Assembly: GCF_002734215.1 (NCBI RefSeq)
Contig: NZ_NSEB01000015.1
Location: 98,443-162,442, forward strand
Direction: 5' to 3'
DNA length: 64,000 nt
DNA from: Fredinandcohnia onubensis
GTDB lineage: Bacteria > Bacillota > Bacilli > Bacillales > Bacillaceae_L
Part shown: positions 36,305 through 45,208 of the stretch, in pieces
How the letters are laid out: the number at the start of each line of letters is the position of its first letter
Numbering within the stretch: position 1 is the first letter of the stretch
Notes under the pieces: model-generated
What the model saw: the letters and a program-made list of their open reading frames with translations, nothing else
Database searches by the model: none
Told to the model about the DNA's origin: nothing
Made by a program: the position numbers and the translations under genes

Positions 36305-37582
36305 ATGATTTTCAAAAACCAATATAAAGAAATAAAAGAGTTAGCTGAAGACATCTATTTTCATCCGGAACTAGGGTATAAAGAAGAAAGAACGAAAGAG
36401 AAGGTTTTGAATTGTCTAAAACAGATGAATCCTGATATTCAAATAGAGGAATTCAGTACGACCGGTTTTAAGATAACATTGGGTGATCAAGATAAGAAGA
36501 AATTACACGTAGCGTTCATTGCAGAATTAGACGCGGTCTATGCACCATCACACATGTATGCGAACAAAGGGACCGGGGCAGCACACAACTGTGGTCATTA
36601 TACACAGGTTGGGATTGCACTTGCTTTATACAATTATTTTGTGAAGTCAAATAGCTACAAAGAATTTGATTATAAACTATCCTTTGTTTTTGTCCCTGCA
36701 GAGGAATACTTGGATCTAGCTTATCGTGATGAACTTATACAACAAAATAAGATTACACATTATGGTGGTAAGCCAGAAGCGATGAGACTTGGTGTTTTTG
36801 ATGATATTGATTTATCTATCTGTGTTCATGCTATAGGCGGCGAATTTGAAAAGCGCACGATTAATACCAACTGTGATTTAGCTGGATTTTTGTATAAAAA
36901 ATACAAATTTATCGGTAAAGCAACGCATGCGGGATTTGATCCCTTTTCCTCTAAAAATGCTTATAACATGTCTACTTTGTTTAACGTAGCTGTCGGCTTA
37001 AGCAGACAACAACTTAAAGATTCGGAAAAGGTACGGATCAATCCGATTGTGATGGAATCAGATATGTCTACAAATGTGATACCGAATGCTATTACTGTTG
37101 GGACGGACCTGCGGACATTATCGACAGAGTATATGAAAGAAGCTGCAGTTAAGCTCGATGACGCAGCAAAGGGAAGTGCTTTAGCCTTACAAGGAGATGT
37201 AGAAATTTCTACACAGATGGGCTATTTACCTTTTAAACAAGACCGTTATCTATCCGATTTTGTATGGAAAGCTTTTGAAGAAAATAATGAAATTGATGTG
37301 CTGTACAATGATGATCCAATTAGTGCGGCAGGAGACATAGGCGATTTATCATACATGATTCCTTGTATTCAAATTGGTTACAGTGGTTTTACAGGAACGA
37401 TCCATGGAGATGATTTTATCGATATTGATCCTGAATTTATTTATGAGATTTTTCCTAGATTCATAGCTCAGGTTTTCGAAAAAATGAATGGAAACATTGA
37501 TCCTTCAAAATTATACAAAAGAAGTTATGAAGACTATATCAAGTTAATTAATGAAATCATTATGGATAAGAAAGGAAACTAA
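36305..37582 (+). CDS. M20-family amidohydrolase/peptidase
   Basis: A zinc-dependent hydrolase of 425 aa that cleaves amide bonds of N-acyl or amino-acid substrates. Metal and catalytic motifs are seen at AFIAELDAVY, GAAHNCGHYTQ, FVPAEEYLD and the late HGDDF; the dimerisation domain has KATHAGFDPFSSKNAYNM. The HNCGH form is closer to the AbgB/AmhX side of M20 than to aminoacylases. GGAG precedes ATG 36305. The DUF3100 gene begins one base after its stop, so the enzyme probably hydrolyses what the two membrane proteins carry. No signal peptide: it acts in the cytosol. Confidence 0.85.
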   Translation: MIFKNQYKEIKELAEDIYFHPELGYKEERTKEKVLNCLKQMNPDIQIEEFSTTGFKITLGDQDKKKLHVAFIAELDAVYAPSHMYANKGTGAAHNCGHYTQVGIALALYNYFVKSNSYKEFDYKLSFVFVPAEEYLDLAYRDELIQQNKITHYGGKPEAMRLGVFDDIDLSICVHAIGGEFEKRTINTNCDLAGFLYKKYKFIGKATHAGFDPFSSKNAYNMSTLFNVAVGLSRQQLKDSEKVRINPIVMESDMSTNVIPNAITVGTDLRTLSTEYMKEAAVKLDDAAKGSALALQGDVEISTQMGYLPFKQDRYLSDFVWKAFEENNEIDVLYNDDPISAAGDIGDLSYMIPCIQIGYSGFTGTIHGDDFIDIDPEFIYEIFPRFIAQVFEKMNGNIDPSKLYKRSYEDYIKLINEIIMDKKGN

Positions 37583-37583
37583 T

Positions 37584-38390
37584 ATGAAGAAAAATTTTAT
37601 TTATCTCATTATTTTTGCACTACTAGTCATTACGGCTGCTGAAATGATCGGATTTCAAAGTGTTAAACTTGGATCCTTTTCAATTGGCTTATTACCACTT
37701 GTATTTGCAATTATCATCACGATGATTTTAGGACTGAATCTATTCCGCAAAGGCTTTTGGAAAAAAGTCTATAGTAAAGAGAATGTAGACTTTGCCGGAA
37801 AATACTTGATTCTTATCATGCTTCCACTTATGGCGAGATATGGTGCAGATGTTGCCCCAAAAATTGGTGAAATTCTTCAAGTTGGCTGGGTATTCCTATT
37901 TCAGGAAATAGGGAACCTTGGAACAGTTCTATTAGGTCTGCCTGTGGCATTACTGCTTGGATTACGCCGTGAAGCGATTGGAGCAACTCTAGGAATAGGC
38001 CGTGAAGGTGAACTCGCTTATATTTCAGAAAAGTATACGTTGAATTCTGATGAAGGAAGAGGCGTTTTATCCTTATATATCATCGGTACATTATTTGGCA
38101 CGATTTTCTTCAGTATTTTTGCACCAATCATGTTACAAATGGGTTTCCGTGTTGAGGCATTAGCAATGGCATCTGGCATGGGCTCCGGAAGTATGATGAG
38201 TGCATCTTCAGCTTCTTTAGTTGCACAAGTTCCGGATATGGAGAGCACGATTTTAGCTTATGCATCTGCGAGTCAGTTGCTTACTAGTTTCTTAGGTACC
38301 TTTACAATGGTATTCCTTGCGGCTCCGTTGCAGCAATTTATGTATAAACTATTTGTACGAGGTGATAAAAATGCAAAACGCGTTGCGTAA
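37584..38390 (+). CDS. DUF3100 membrane protein (putative transporter)
   Basis: A 268-aa polytopic protein with about eight helices, matching DUF3100: MIGFQSVKLGSFSIGLLPLV, PVALLLGLRREAIGATLGIG and the Ser/Gly-rich ASGMGSGSMMSASSASLVAQ, a likely permeation motif. ATG 37584 has AAAGGA before it. It overlaps the next membrane gene by 20 bases and follows the M20 hydrolase, which suggests a transporter-plus-hydrolase unit. The substrate is not known for this family. Confidence 0.8.
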   Translation: MKKNFIYLIIFALLVITAAEMIGFQSVKLGSFSIGLLPLVFAIIITMILGLNLFRKGFWKKVYSKENVDFAGKYLILIMLPLMARYGADVAPKIGEILQVGWVFLFQEIGNLGTVLLGLPVALLLGLRREAIGATLGIGREGELAYISEKYTLNSDEGRGVLSLYIIGTLFGTIFFSIFAPIMLQMGFRVEALAMASGMGSGSMMSASSASLVAQVPDMESTILAYASASQLLTSFLGTFTMVFLAAPLQQFMYKLFVRGDKNAKRVA

Positions 38391-38859
38391 TTCATATGTG
38401 AAGTACGGTTTAATCGTTTTATTAAGTCTTGCTCTAATCATGTTTACCCAATTTATAAAACACTTAAAAAATCCTGAATCAATGGCTGTCACGGGGATGA
38501 CAATTGTAGGATTGCTTACTCTTTGGGTATTCTCAATGATCGGTATTTTTATTTCGAATAAGTTAAATACCTGTTCGATTAAATTTCTAAAGGAGTTTCC
38601 AGTATTGGGGTGGGTGTCAATTACATCTCTTGTTATGTGCTTAATTTCTGACTTCTTTGTGCAAGCCATTCAAGCGGTGGATTTCCTCTCCATCACAACA
38701 CCGATTCTTACTTTTGCTGGAATTTCAGTAGCAAACCGTTTAGTAGAATTAAAAAATACTTCTTGGAAAGTTGCGATTGTTGCTGTTTTCGTTTTTAGTG
38801 GAACGTATATTGGTAGTACAATAGTAGCTGAAATTGGTTTATTACTAGCTGGAAAGTAA
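38371..38859 (+). CDS. Small membrane partner of the DUF3100 protein
   Basis: A 162-aa protein with four or five hydrophobic helices (about 13-31, 39-60, 78-98, 105-125, 136-160). It starts at ATG 38371 inside the end of the DUF3100 gene (AGGTG before it), indicating translational coupling and a probable two-subunit membrane complex. I recognise no domain by name. A terminator follows 40 bases after the stop. Confidence 0.75.
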   Translation: MQNALRNSYVKYGLIVLLSLALIMFTQFIKHLKNPESMAVTGMTIVGLLTLWVFSMIGIFISNKLNTCSIKFLKEFPVLGWVSITSLVMCLISDFFVQAIQAVDFLSITTPILTFAGISVANRLVELKNTSWKVAIVAVFVFSGTYIGSTIVAEIGLLLAGK

Positions 38860-38897
38860 ATCATCCCATTAAGGCCGTAGAAAATAAATAGTTATGT

Positions 38898-38926
38898 AAA
38901 AAGACACCTAATCCAGGTGTCTTTTT
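38898..38926 (+). terminator. Terminator of the M20/DUF3100 operon
   Basis: AAAAAGACACCT pairs with AGGTGTCTTTTT; loop of five bases. Confidence 0.9.
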
Positions 38927-38931
38927 GTGTA

Positions 38932-38962
38932 TGGGACACAGGGATACAGGTACATTGGTCCA
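38932..38962. repeat. Diverged GGGACAGGTCCC repeat, copy 13
   Basis: TGGGACACAGGGATACAGGTACATTGGTCCA; two extra bases in the centre. It follows a terminator, as copy 1 does. Confidence 0.7.
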
Positions 38963-38996
38963 AATGGAAGATAAGAGAATCCTATCAAATTGCGTT

Positions 38997-39024
38997 ACAT
39001 TCACTATCCCTCTTGCATAGGATA
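38997..39024 (+). promoter_or_regulatory. Candidate SigK promoter of the cupin gene
   Basis: AC (38997-38998), 17 bp, CATAGGATA (39016-39024) equals the SigK consensus AC-N16/17-CATANNNTA of late mother-cell sporulation genes. The ATG is 33 bases downstream. Confidence 0.6.
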
Positions 39025-39056
39025 TTTAAGCAATTTGAGGAGGGATACTGAGTAAA

Positions 39057-39602
39057 ATGAATTATGTAACATATGGATACCCACATCATTATTATCACCA
39101 TCAACATCATCATCACCCATATTACACGAATGTTCCTATGCATTACTGGAACTATTGGGGATACCATCACCCACATATGGGAAGGGAAATGCGAGAGTTC
39201 ACTGACCAAGGTAAAAAGCCGTTTGTAGTTAATATCAATGAAGCTACAAAGCAAAACAATACGTTTCGGACGGCAATTTGGACGGGTACTCACCTACAGT
39301 TAACATTAATGAGTTTACACCCTGGAGAAGATATCGGTTTAGAAATGCACCCTAATGTGGACCAATTCCTTCGAGTTGAACAAGGTAATGGTATTGTTCA
39401 AATGGGCAAAAACAAAAATCAGTTAGACTTTGTAAGACAAATTAGTGACGATTCAGGTATTATTATACCAGCAGGGTATTGGCATAACCTAACGAATACA
39501 GGAAATATCCCATTAAAACTTTATTCCATTTATGCCCCACCAAATCATCCATTCGGTACTGTCCATAAAACAAAAGCAGATGCAATGGAGGCTAAACACT
39601 AA
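39057..39602 (+). CDS. Cupin protein with His/Tyr-rich N-terminus, likely spore coat
   Basis: The first 42 residues contain 12 His and 10 Tyr (GYPHHYYHHQHHHHPYY), followed by a cupin domain (about 70-165) with the metal motif LHPGEDIGLEMHPNVDQFLRVE and the second motif GYWHNLTNTG. The whole is 181 aa. Such His/Tyr-rich tails are typical of spore-coat and crust proteins, where Tyr can cross-link and His can bind metal. A SigK-type promoter fits that role. AGGAGGG lies 12 bases before the ATG. Enzyme activity, if any, is unknown. Confidence 0.85.
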   Translation: MNYVTYGYPHHYYHHQHHHHPYYTNVPMHYWNYWGYHHPHMGREMREFTDQGKKPFVVNINEATKQNNTFRTAIWTGTHLQLTLMSLHPGEDIGLEMHPNVDQFLRVEQGNGIVQMGKNKNQLDFVRQISDDSGIIIPAGYWHNLTNTGNIPLKLYSIYAPPNHPFGTVHKTKADAMEAKH

Positions 39603-39662
39603 GGATCATGATTCTGTTGGTTTAGGTACACTTAAGCAATCAACCTCTAATGATGGAAAAAG

Positions 39663-39691
39663 TGGGTCAAGGGACCTGTCCCTTCGTCCCA
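39663..39691. repeat. 29-bp GGGACAGGTCCC repeat, copy 14
   Basis: TGGGTCAAGGGACCTGTCCC then TTCGTCCCA, in reverse orientation. Confidence 0.85.
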
Positions 39692-39724
39692 CAAAAAAGG
39701 GCAGAGCCGGAATGGGCTCTGCCC
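39692..39724 (-). terminator. Terminator of the BCCT gene
   Basis: On the minus strand GGGCAGAGCC pairs with GGCTCTGCCC and ends in TTTTTT. Confidence 0.85.
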
Positions 39725-39729
39725 TAGAT

Positions 39730-41394
39730 TTATTTTTTGTCATCTTCAAAATGGGCATCGATTGGCCCCTTTTGTTCTTGTTCGCCAGATGCTTGCTCTT
39801 TTGCTTTTTTCTTTCGACGCAAGCGTTCAAGAATTTTACGGTAATTCAGCTCAATCGTTTTCGGCTCATAATAATCGGATGCCATGATGTCACGGGTGGA
39901 TGCTTTCAGGAATGACCAACCAAGCATGACCATGATAAAAAGAAGAGGGAACCCACCCACTATACTTGCGGTTTGCAAGGTGCCGAGTCCGCCAATAAAC
40001 ATCAACGTTAAAGGCATTATACAAAGAGCAAATGCCCAAAATAAGCGGTTCCACCTTATTGGCTCATCCTCAACTTCTTTTTGCACAACAGACGCTAACA
40101 CATATGAACTAGAATCGAAGGTGGTAGCAAGAAATACGATAGCAAGTACAGTGAACACTAGGACCATAAACCATGAAAACGGAAGGCTCTCAATTACATC
40201 TAGAATAGCTGGAGAAGCACCTTCTGTATTCAACGTATTTATAATATCCATTTCTCCAGTAAGCTGCAGGTGCATTGCGTAATTTCCTAGTACACCAAAG
40301 AATAAAATACTTCCGATTGTTCCATAAATCATCGTCCCGAGTACCATCTGTTTGATGGTACGTCCACGTGAAATTTTAGCAACAAAAAGACCGACAAATG
40401 GGGCATAGACGAGCCACCATGCCCAATAGAACACCGTCCACGTTTCAGGGAAAGAGGTTTTCTCAAATGGACCCAATGAATTAAACGGCTCTGTCCATGT
40501 ACTCATATGAAAAAAGTTATCCAATAAAAGTCCGATACTATTTACTGTTGTTTCTAACATGAATCGGGTTGGCCCAAACACAAAGATAAAAGCCAAAAGA
40601 AAGAAAGCAAGATATAGGTTTACATCGGAAAGAACCTTAATTCCCTTCTTTAATCCTGTATAAGAGCTAACTGCAAAGATGACAGTCACAAATAACAAAA
40701 TAATCGTTTTTACAGTCATGTTCACATCAATGCCGGTTAGACGATAAATACCTTCAGCAATCATCGGAGTGCCAAGAGCAAGCGTCGTTCCGGCACCACC
40801 GATAAGTCCAAACATAAATAAGATATCGATTATGGTACCAATAGGACCGTCGGCTAGTCTTCCAATTAATGGCCGTGTCGCTTCACTAATTTTTAGGACC
40901 GGTTTTTTTCTTACATAATAAAAGTATGCAATTGGTAAGGCTGGGAGTGTATAAATGGCCCATGCGATCGGTCCCCAATGAAAAATCCCATAGGTGGTAG
41001 CCCATGCAATGGCTTGCTTTGTGCCAGGTTCTACTCCGAAGGGAGGACCTTGCAGGTAATAAGCCCATTCGATTGTTCCCCAATATAAAATACTAGAGCC
41101 AATCCCGGCACAAAAAAGCATGCCCGCCCAAGAGAAATCATTAAATTCGGGCTTTTCTCCTTTATCCCCAAGCAAGATCTGACCGTTTGCACTAAACGAA
41201 ACATAGATAAGAAAAAAGAAAATCACTATTCCAACTAGCAAATAGAGAACACCGAAGTTTGTGGTCACATACGTATTCGCAGCATTAACCACCTCTTCCC
41301 CTTTTTCAGGAAAAAGGACGAGAGGAATCGTAACCAACAACAATAATGAAAATGCGCCAATAAAAGTTGGCCAATCAATCATCCTGTTCTTCAT
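39730..41394 (-). CDS. BCCT-family betaine/choline/carnitine transporter
   Basis: A 554-aa transporter with 12 helices. The BCCT Trp-rich core is intact: GTIEWAYYLQGPP, FHWGPIAWAIYTLPALPIAY, and the substrate-box WTVFYWAWWLVYAPFVGLF. It takes up glycine betaine or another quaternary ammonium osmolyte, using Na+ (OpuD-like). The C-terminal charged tail (RRKKKAKEQASGEQEQKG) may sense osmolarity. No partner gene is adjacent. Confidence 0.92.
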   Translation of the reverse strand: MKNRMIDWPTFIGAFSLLLLVTIPLVLFPEKGEEVVNAANTYVTTNFGVLYLLVGIVIFFFLIYVSFSANGQILLGDKGEKPEFNDFSWAGMLFCAGIGSSILYWGTIEWAYYLQGPPFGVEPGTKQAIAWATTYGIFHWGPIAWAIYTLPALPIAYFYYVRKKPVLKISEATRPLIGRLADGPIGTIIDILFMFGLIGGAGTTLALGTPMIAEGIYRLTGIDVNMTVKTIILLFVTVIFAVSSYTGLKKGIKVLSDVNLYLAFFLLAFIFVFGPTRFMLETTVNSIGLLLDNFFHMSTWTEPFNSLGPFEKTSFPETWTVFYWAWWLVYAPFVGLFVAKISRGRTIKQMVLGTMIYGTIGSILFFGVLGNYAMHLQLTGEMDIINTLNTEGASPAILDVIESLPFSWFMVLVFTVLAIVFLATTFDSSSYVLASVVQKEVEDEPIRWNRLFWAFALCIMPLTLMFIGGLGTLQTASIVGGFPLLFIMVMLGWSFLKASTRDIMASDYYEPKTIELNYRKILERLRRKKKAKEQASGEQEQKGPIDAHFEDDKK

Positions 41395-41622
41395 TCATAA
41401 TCCTCCCCTTACTAAACTGTTTTTGGTAGTTTTTGCAACTTGAAGAATAATATACTTTTGTTTCTATAAGCATTTCTTGATTGTGTAGTTTCCACAAATT
41501 GTCTAGCCAATTGTCACTTTCCTAAAGTAGGGACAAATTGATACCGATATTACATAACTTTCAATATAGAATAAGCCGATTCGGCTGCTCATATGATGGT
41601 ACGAGAGAGGAGGCGTATTGAA

Positions 41623-43680
41623 TTGTGTGATGAGCGTAAGCTGAATGGGAAAGGTAACAGTAAAGATGAGCAGTTAGAACAGTTCCGTGTCGATGATCGA
41701 GGAAAAAAACTCACGACCAATCAAGGGTTAAAGGTGTCAAATGATGAATTTTCTTTAAAGGCAGGTGTACGGGGTCCTACGATAATGGAGGATTTTCATT
41801 TTCGTGAAAAAATGACCCATTTTGATCATGAGCGGATCCCTGAGCGGGTCGTTCATGCCCGAGGGTTTGCTGCCCATGGTGAATTCCAGGTATACGATGA
41901 CAGTATGAAGCAATACACAAGAGCAAAGTTCTTGCAAGACCCAACTGTGAAAACCCCGGTATTTGTGAGGTTTTCTACTGTTGTTGGCTCACGCGGATCT
42001 GCTGATACAGTGCGTGATGTACGTGGCTTTGCAACCAAGTTTTATACGGATGAAGGTAATTATGACTTGGTAGGTAACAATATCCCAGTCTTTTTTATTC
42101 AAGATGCAATAAAATTTCCGGACATGGTACACGCCATCAAACCCGAACCTCACAATGAGATTCCACAAGCTAGCTCTGCCCATGATACGTTTTGGGACTT
42201 TGTCGCGAATAACCAAGAAACTGCTCATATGATTATGTGGTTAATGTCAGACCGAGCGATTCCAAGAAGCTTCCGGATGATGGATGGGTTTGGTGTTCAT
42301 ACTTTCCGACTGGTTAACGAGAACGGTAAATCTCACTTTGTTAAGTTTCATTGGAGATCCACACTTGGGGCACATTCTCTTGTTTGGGATGAAGCTCAAA
42401 AGATTTCCGGTGAGGACCCTGATTTCCATCGTCGTGATTTATGGGAAAACATTGAAAAAGGGAACTTCCCAGAGTATGAATTGGGTGTGCAAATTATTAA
42501 TGAGGAAGATGAATTTAAATTTGGTTTTGATATTTTAGATGCAACTAAGATTTGGCCAGAAGAAGATGTTCCAGTAAAAATCATTGGAAAAATGGTTTTA
42601 TATCGAAATGTTGATAATGCATTTGCTGAAATTGAGCAAGTTGCTTTTCACCCAGGACATGTGGTGCCAGGTATTGATTTTACAAACGATCCATTATTAC
42701 AGGGACGGTTATTTTCCTATACAGATACCCAGCTAATTCGTCTTGGTGGCCCTAATTTTCATGAAATTCCAATTAACCGCCCAGTTTGTCCATTTCATAA
42801 TAATCAGCGGGATGGCTATCACCGCCAAACCATTAATGTGGGGAAAGTAAGTTACCATAAAAATTCTTTAGCGGGTAACACACCAGCACCGGCTAGTGTT
42901 GAAGAAGGTGGGTATGCTCACTATCAAGAGAAGGTAGAAGGTCGTAAAATTCAAGCTCGAAGTGATAGTTTTAAAGATCACTTCTCACAAGCAACACTTT
43001 TCTGGAACAGCATGAGCAATCCTGAAAAAGAGCATATTGTTCATGCCTTTCAGTTTGAATTGGGCAAGGTTAAGAGCCAATCTGTCCAGCAACAAGTTGT
43101 AGATATGTTTGCAAATGTTAACCTTGAACTGGCAAGAGAAATAGCGAACTATCTAGGTGTGAATCCGCCAATAAGCGGAGGGTCAAACGTAACAAAGTCT
43201 TCTCCTGCCCTTAGTCAGCTCAATACGAGGTTTAGCCCTAAGACAAGAAAAGTTGCGGTAATCCTAACCGACAATTTTAATGGGCCAGATGTAAAATTTG
43301 TACTCGAGCAAATGAAGGCAAATGGATTACAACCTGAAATCATTAGTGAAAAACTAGGCATGGTAAGAGGTTCGGATGGTATGCAACTTAAGGTTGACCA
43401 CACATTTTTAACGACTGAATCGGTTTTATTTGACGCTGTTTATATGGTGAGAGGAAGTAGAACGAGCACGAAGTTTAATAAAGATGCAGCCCACTTTATT
43501 AATGAAGCATTTACACATTATAAACCGATTGGGGCATCAGGTGAAGGGAAAAAGTGGCTAGAAGTGAATGGTATTGAAAACGCACCGGGTGTAGTAATGG
43601 CTGACGATAAGGGGCAATTTACGAGGGATTTTATCAAAGCAGTGAAGGGTCACCGTTTCTGGCAACGTCAGCTAATTTAG
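41623..43680 (+). CDS. katE: Large-subunit catalase (clade 2)
   Basis: Heme catalase of 685 aa, close to the 686 aa of B. subtilis KatE. The catalytic His is in ERVVHARGFAAHG, the Asn in VGNNIPVFFIQD, the heme ligand Tyr in RLFSYTDTQLIRLG. A C-terminal class I glutamine-amidotransferase-like domain (about 550-685: VAVILTDNFNGPDV) marks the large catalases. I chose TTG 41623, ten bases after GAGAGGAGG; it gives MCDERKLN... ahead of KDEQLEQFRVDD, as in B. subtilis. The KatE of B. subtilis is SigB-controlled, but I could not recognise a SigB promoter here. Confidence 0.95.
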   Translation: MCDERKLNGKGNSKDEQLEQFRVDDRGKKLTTNQGLKVSNDEFSLKAGVRGPTIMEDFHFREKMTHFDHERIPERVVHARGFAAHGEFQVYDDSMKQYTRAKFLQDPTVKTPVFVRFSTVVGSRGSADTVRDVRGFATKFYTDEGNYDLVGNNIPVFFIQDAIKFPDMVHAIKPEPHNEIPQASSAHDTFWDFVANNQETAHMIMWLMSDRAIPRSFRMMDGFGVHTFRLVNENGKSHFVKFHWRSTLGAHSLVWDEAQKISGEDPDFHRRDLWENIEKGNFPEYELGVQIINEEDEFKFGFDILDATKIWPEEDVPVKIIGKMVLYRNVDNAFAEIEQVAFHPGHVVPGIDFTNDPLLQGRLFSYTDTQLIRLGGPNFHEIPINRPVCPFHNNQRDGYHRQTINVGKVSYHKNSLAGNTPAPASVEEGGYAHYQEKVEGRKIQARSDSFKDHFSQATLFWNSMSNPEKEHIVHAFQFELGKVKSQSVQQQVVDMFANVNLELAREIANYLGVNPPISGGSNVTKSSPALSQLNTRFSPKTRKVAVILTDNFNGPDVKFVLEQMKANGLQPEIISEKLGMVRGSDGMQLKVDHTFLTTESVLFDAVYMVRGSRTSTKFNKDAAHFINEAFTHYKPIGASGEGKKWLEVNGIENAPGVVMADDKGQFTRDFIKAVKGHRFWQRQLI

Positions 43681-43699
43681 TCCTTTAAGGAAAAATAGC

Positions 43700-43746
43700 A
43701 AAAGGGAAGAATGCCTCCTAATGTGGAAGCATTTTTCCCTTTTTTA
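43700..43746 (+). terminator. Terminator of katE
   Basis: AAAAGGGAAGAATGC pairs with GCATTTTTCCCTTTT (one mismatch), T-run follows. Confidence 0.85.
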
Positions 43747-43763
43747 TTCGTTTTTGGAATCGC

Positions 43764-44066
43764 GATTACCTTTATTTGGATTTTATGAATGCATTAATGC
43801 TGCCAATCTAGATAAAAGCATACGCAATACCTTTTTACGTATGCTTTTAACTCTTATTTACTAAAAAATGATACACAAGTGGATGATTTTTACATTTATT
43901 GTCTCTTTTGAAATGATTTTTACCATTATTTGGATTTTGCGAATGCATTTATTCTGCTAATCTAAATAAAAGCATACGCAATTCTTTTTTACGTATGCTT
44001 TTAACTCATATTGACTAGAAAGTGATACACAAGTGGATAATATTTACACTTATTATCTCTTTGGAA
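43764..44066. repeat. Tandem duplication of a 150-bp hairpin-bearing segment
   Basis: Two copies (about 43764-43913 and 43915-44066) share most of their bases in the same order, including AAAAGCATACG/CGTATGCTTTT hairpins at about 43815-43849 and 43966-44002 and GATACACAAGTGGAT. The second copy ends 5 bases from the stop codon of the racemase gene. Each hairpin has the form of a bidirectional terminator. Confidence 0.8.
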
Positions 44067-44071
44067 CGAAC

Positions 44072-45187
44072 TTATTTGTAATTATGGAACGTTTCGCTAT
44101 GAAGCATGAAATCCTCTATTTTTTCCATGTTAGGTTCAAAGCCAATTCCGGGACCAGTGGGAACCTCAATATATCCATCTTTCATTGTAACTTCTGGAGT
44201 AATAATATCCTCTTTCCAGTAGTGGGAAGAAGGGGCTGTATCACCTGGTAGAGTGAAGTTTGCTAGACTCGTAATTGCGATATTATGTGCTCGGCCAATC
44301 CCGGCTTCGAGCATTCCACCACACCACATCGGAATGTTGTTATCCTCACAAAGCTTATGAATTTTTAAGGACTCTGTTATACCGCCTACGCGACCGATTT
44401 TAAGATTGATGATTTTTCCACTTCCAATCTCTATTGCTTTTCGAACATCTTCGGCTGTGTGAATACACTCATCTAGACAAATTGGGGTATTCAACTCTTT
44501 TTGCAGTCTGGCGTGATCAATGAGATCGTCATAGCTTAAGGGCTGCTCGACCATCATTAAATTGAACTCGTCCAATTGTTTGAGGTAGAGAATATCATTT
44601 ATGGTATATGCACAGTTCGCATCCGCCATAAGCGGAATCTCCGGAAACTCCTTGCGAATATCTTTTAAAATATTTATATCCCAACCTGGCTTAATTTTTA
44701 CTTTAATGCGCTTGTAGCCATTTGTTACAAAGCCTTCAATTTTTTTGAGAAGCTCCTGTTCAGTCTTTTGTATTCCGACACTCACTCCAACTTCAATTTT
44801 ATCCTTAACGCCGCCAATGGCTTTGGATAATGAAATGCCATTTTCCTTCGCATATAAATCCCAGATAGCACCATCAAGGGCCGCCTTCGCATTATAGTTT
44901 CCACGTAAGTCTTTGAAAGCTTCTGACACATCATCTGGGTGTTTAAGCTCCGTTCTCAAGAGCTTCGGAATTAAAATATCCTTAAGCATATGCCAATTTG
45001 TTTTAACTGTTTCTTCGTGAAAAATGGGAATCGCGTCAGAGACCGTTTCTGCCCAACCAGACAAGCCACTTTTTGACTTGATCTCAACTAAAATAAAGTC
45101 TTTATCCGTAATGGTTCCCACACTCGTTTTAAAAGGGTGGAGCAATCGCATTCTCATATATCGTAAAATAATACTCTTTATTTCCAA
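44072..45187 (-). CDS. Enolase-superfamily N-acylamino-acid racemase / OSBS-like
   Basis: MLE-subgroup enolase of 371 aa. Catalytic Lys in YKRIKVKIKPGWD and in INLKIGRVGGIT, metal ligands in LMADANCAYT, MVEQPLSYDD and CLDECIH are all present, as in N-succinylamino-acid racemase/o-succinylbenzoate synthase of Geobacillus. Start TTG 45187 follows AGGAGA; the upstream ATG 45202 is inside the ribosome site. The gene for a GNAT acyltransferase lies directly upstream, the arrangement of the N-succinyl pathway that turns D- into L-amino acids. No other menaquinone genes are near, so a MenC-only role is less likely. Confidence 0.85.
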   Translation of the reverse strand: MEIKSIILRYMRMRLLHPFKTSVGTITDKDFILVEIKSKSGLSGWAETVSDAIPIFHEETVKTNWHMLKDILIPKLLRTELKHPDDVSEAFKDLRGNYNAKAALDGAIWDLYAKENGISLSKAIGGVKDKIEVGVSVGIQKTEQELLKKIEGFVTNGYKRIKVKIKPGWDINILKDIRKEFPEIPLMADANCAYTINDILYLKQLDEFNLMMVEQPLSYDDLIDHARLQKELNTPICLDECIHTAEDVRKAIEIGSGKIINLKIGRVGGITESLKIHKLCEDNNIPMWCGGMLEAGIGRAHNIAITSLANFTLPGDTAPSSHYWKEDIITPEVTMKDGYIEVPTGPGIGFEPNMEKIEDFMLHSETFHNYK

Positions 45188-45208
45188 GCTAATTCTCCTC
45201 ATAAAATA

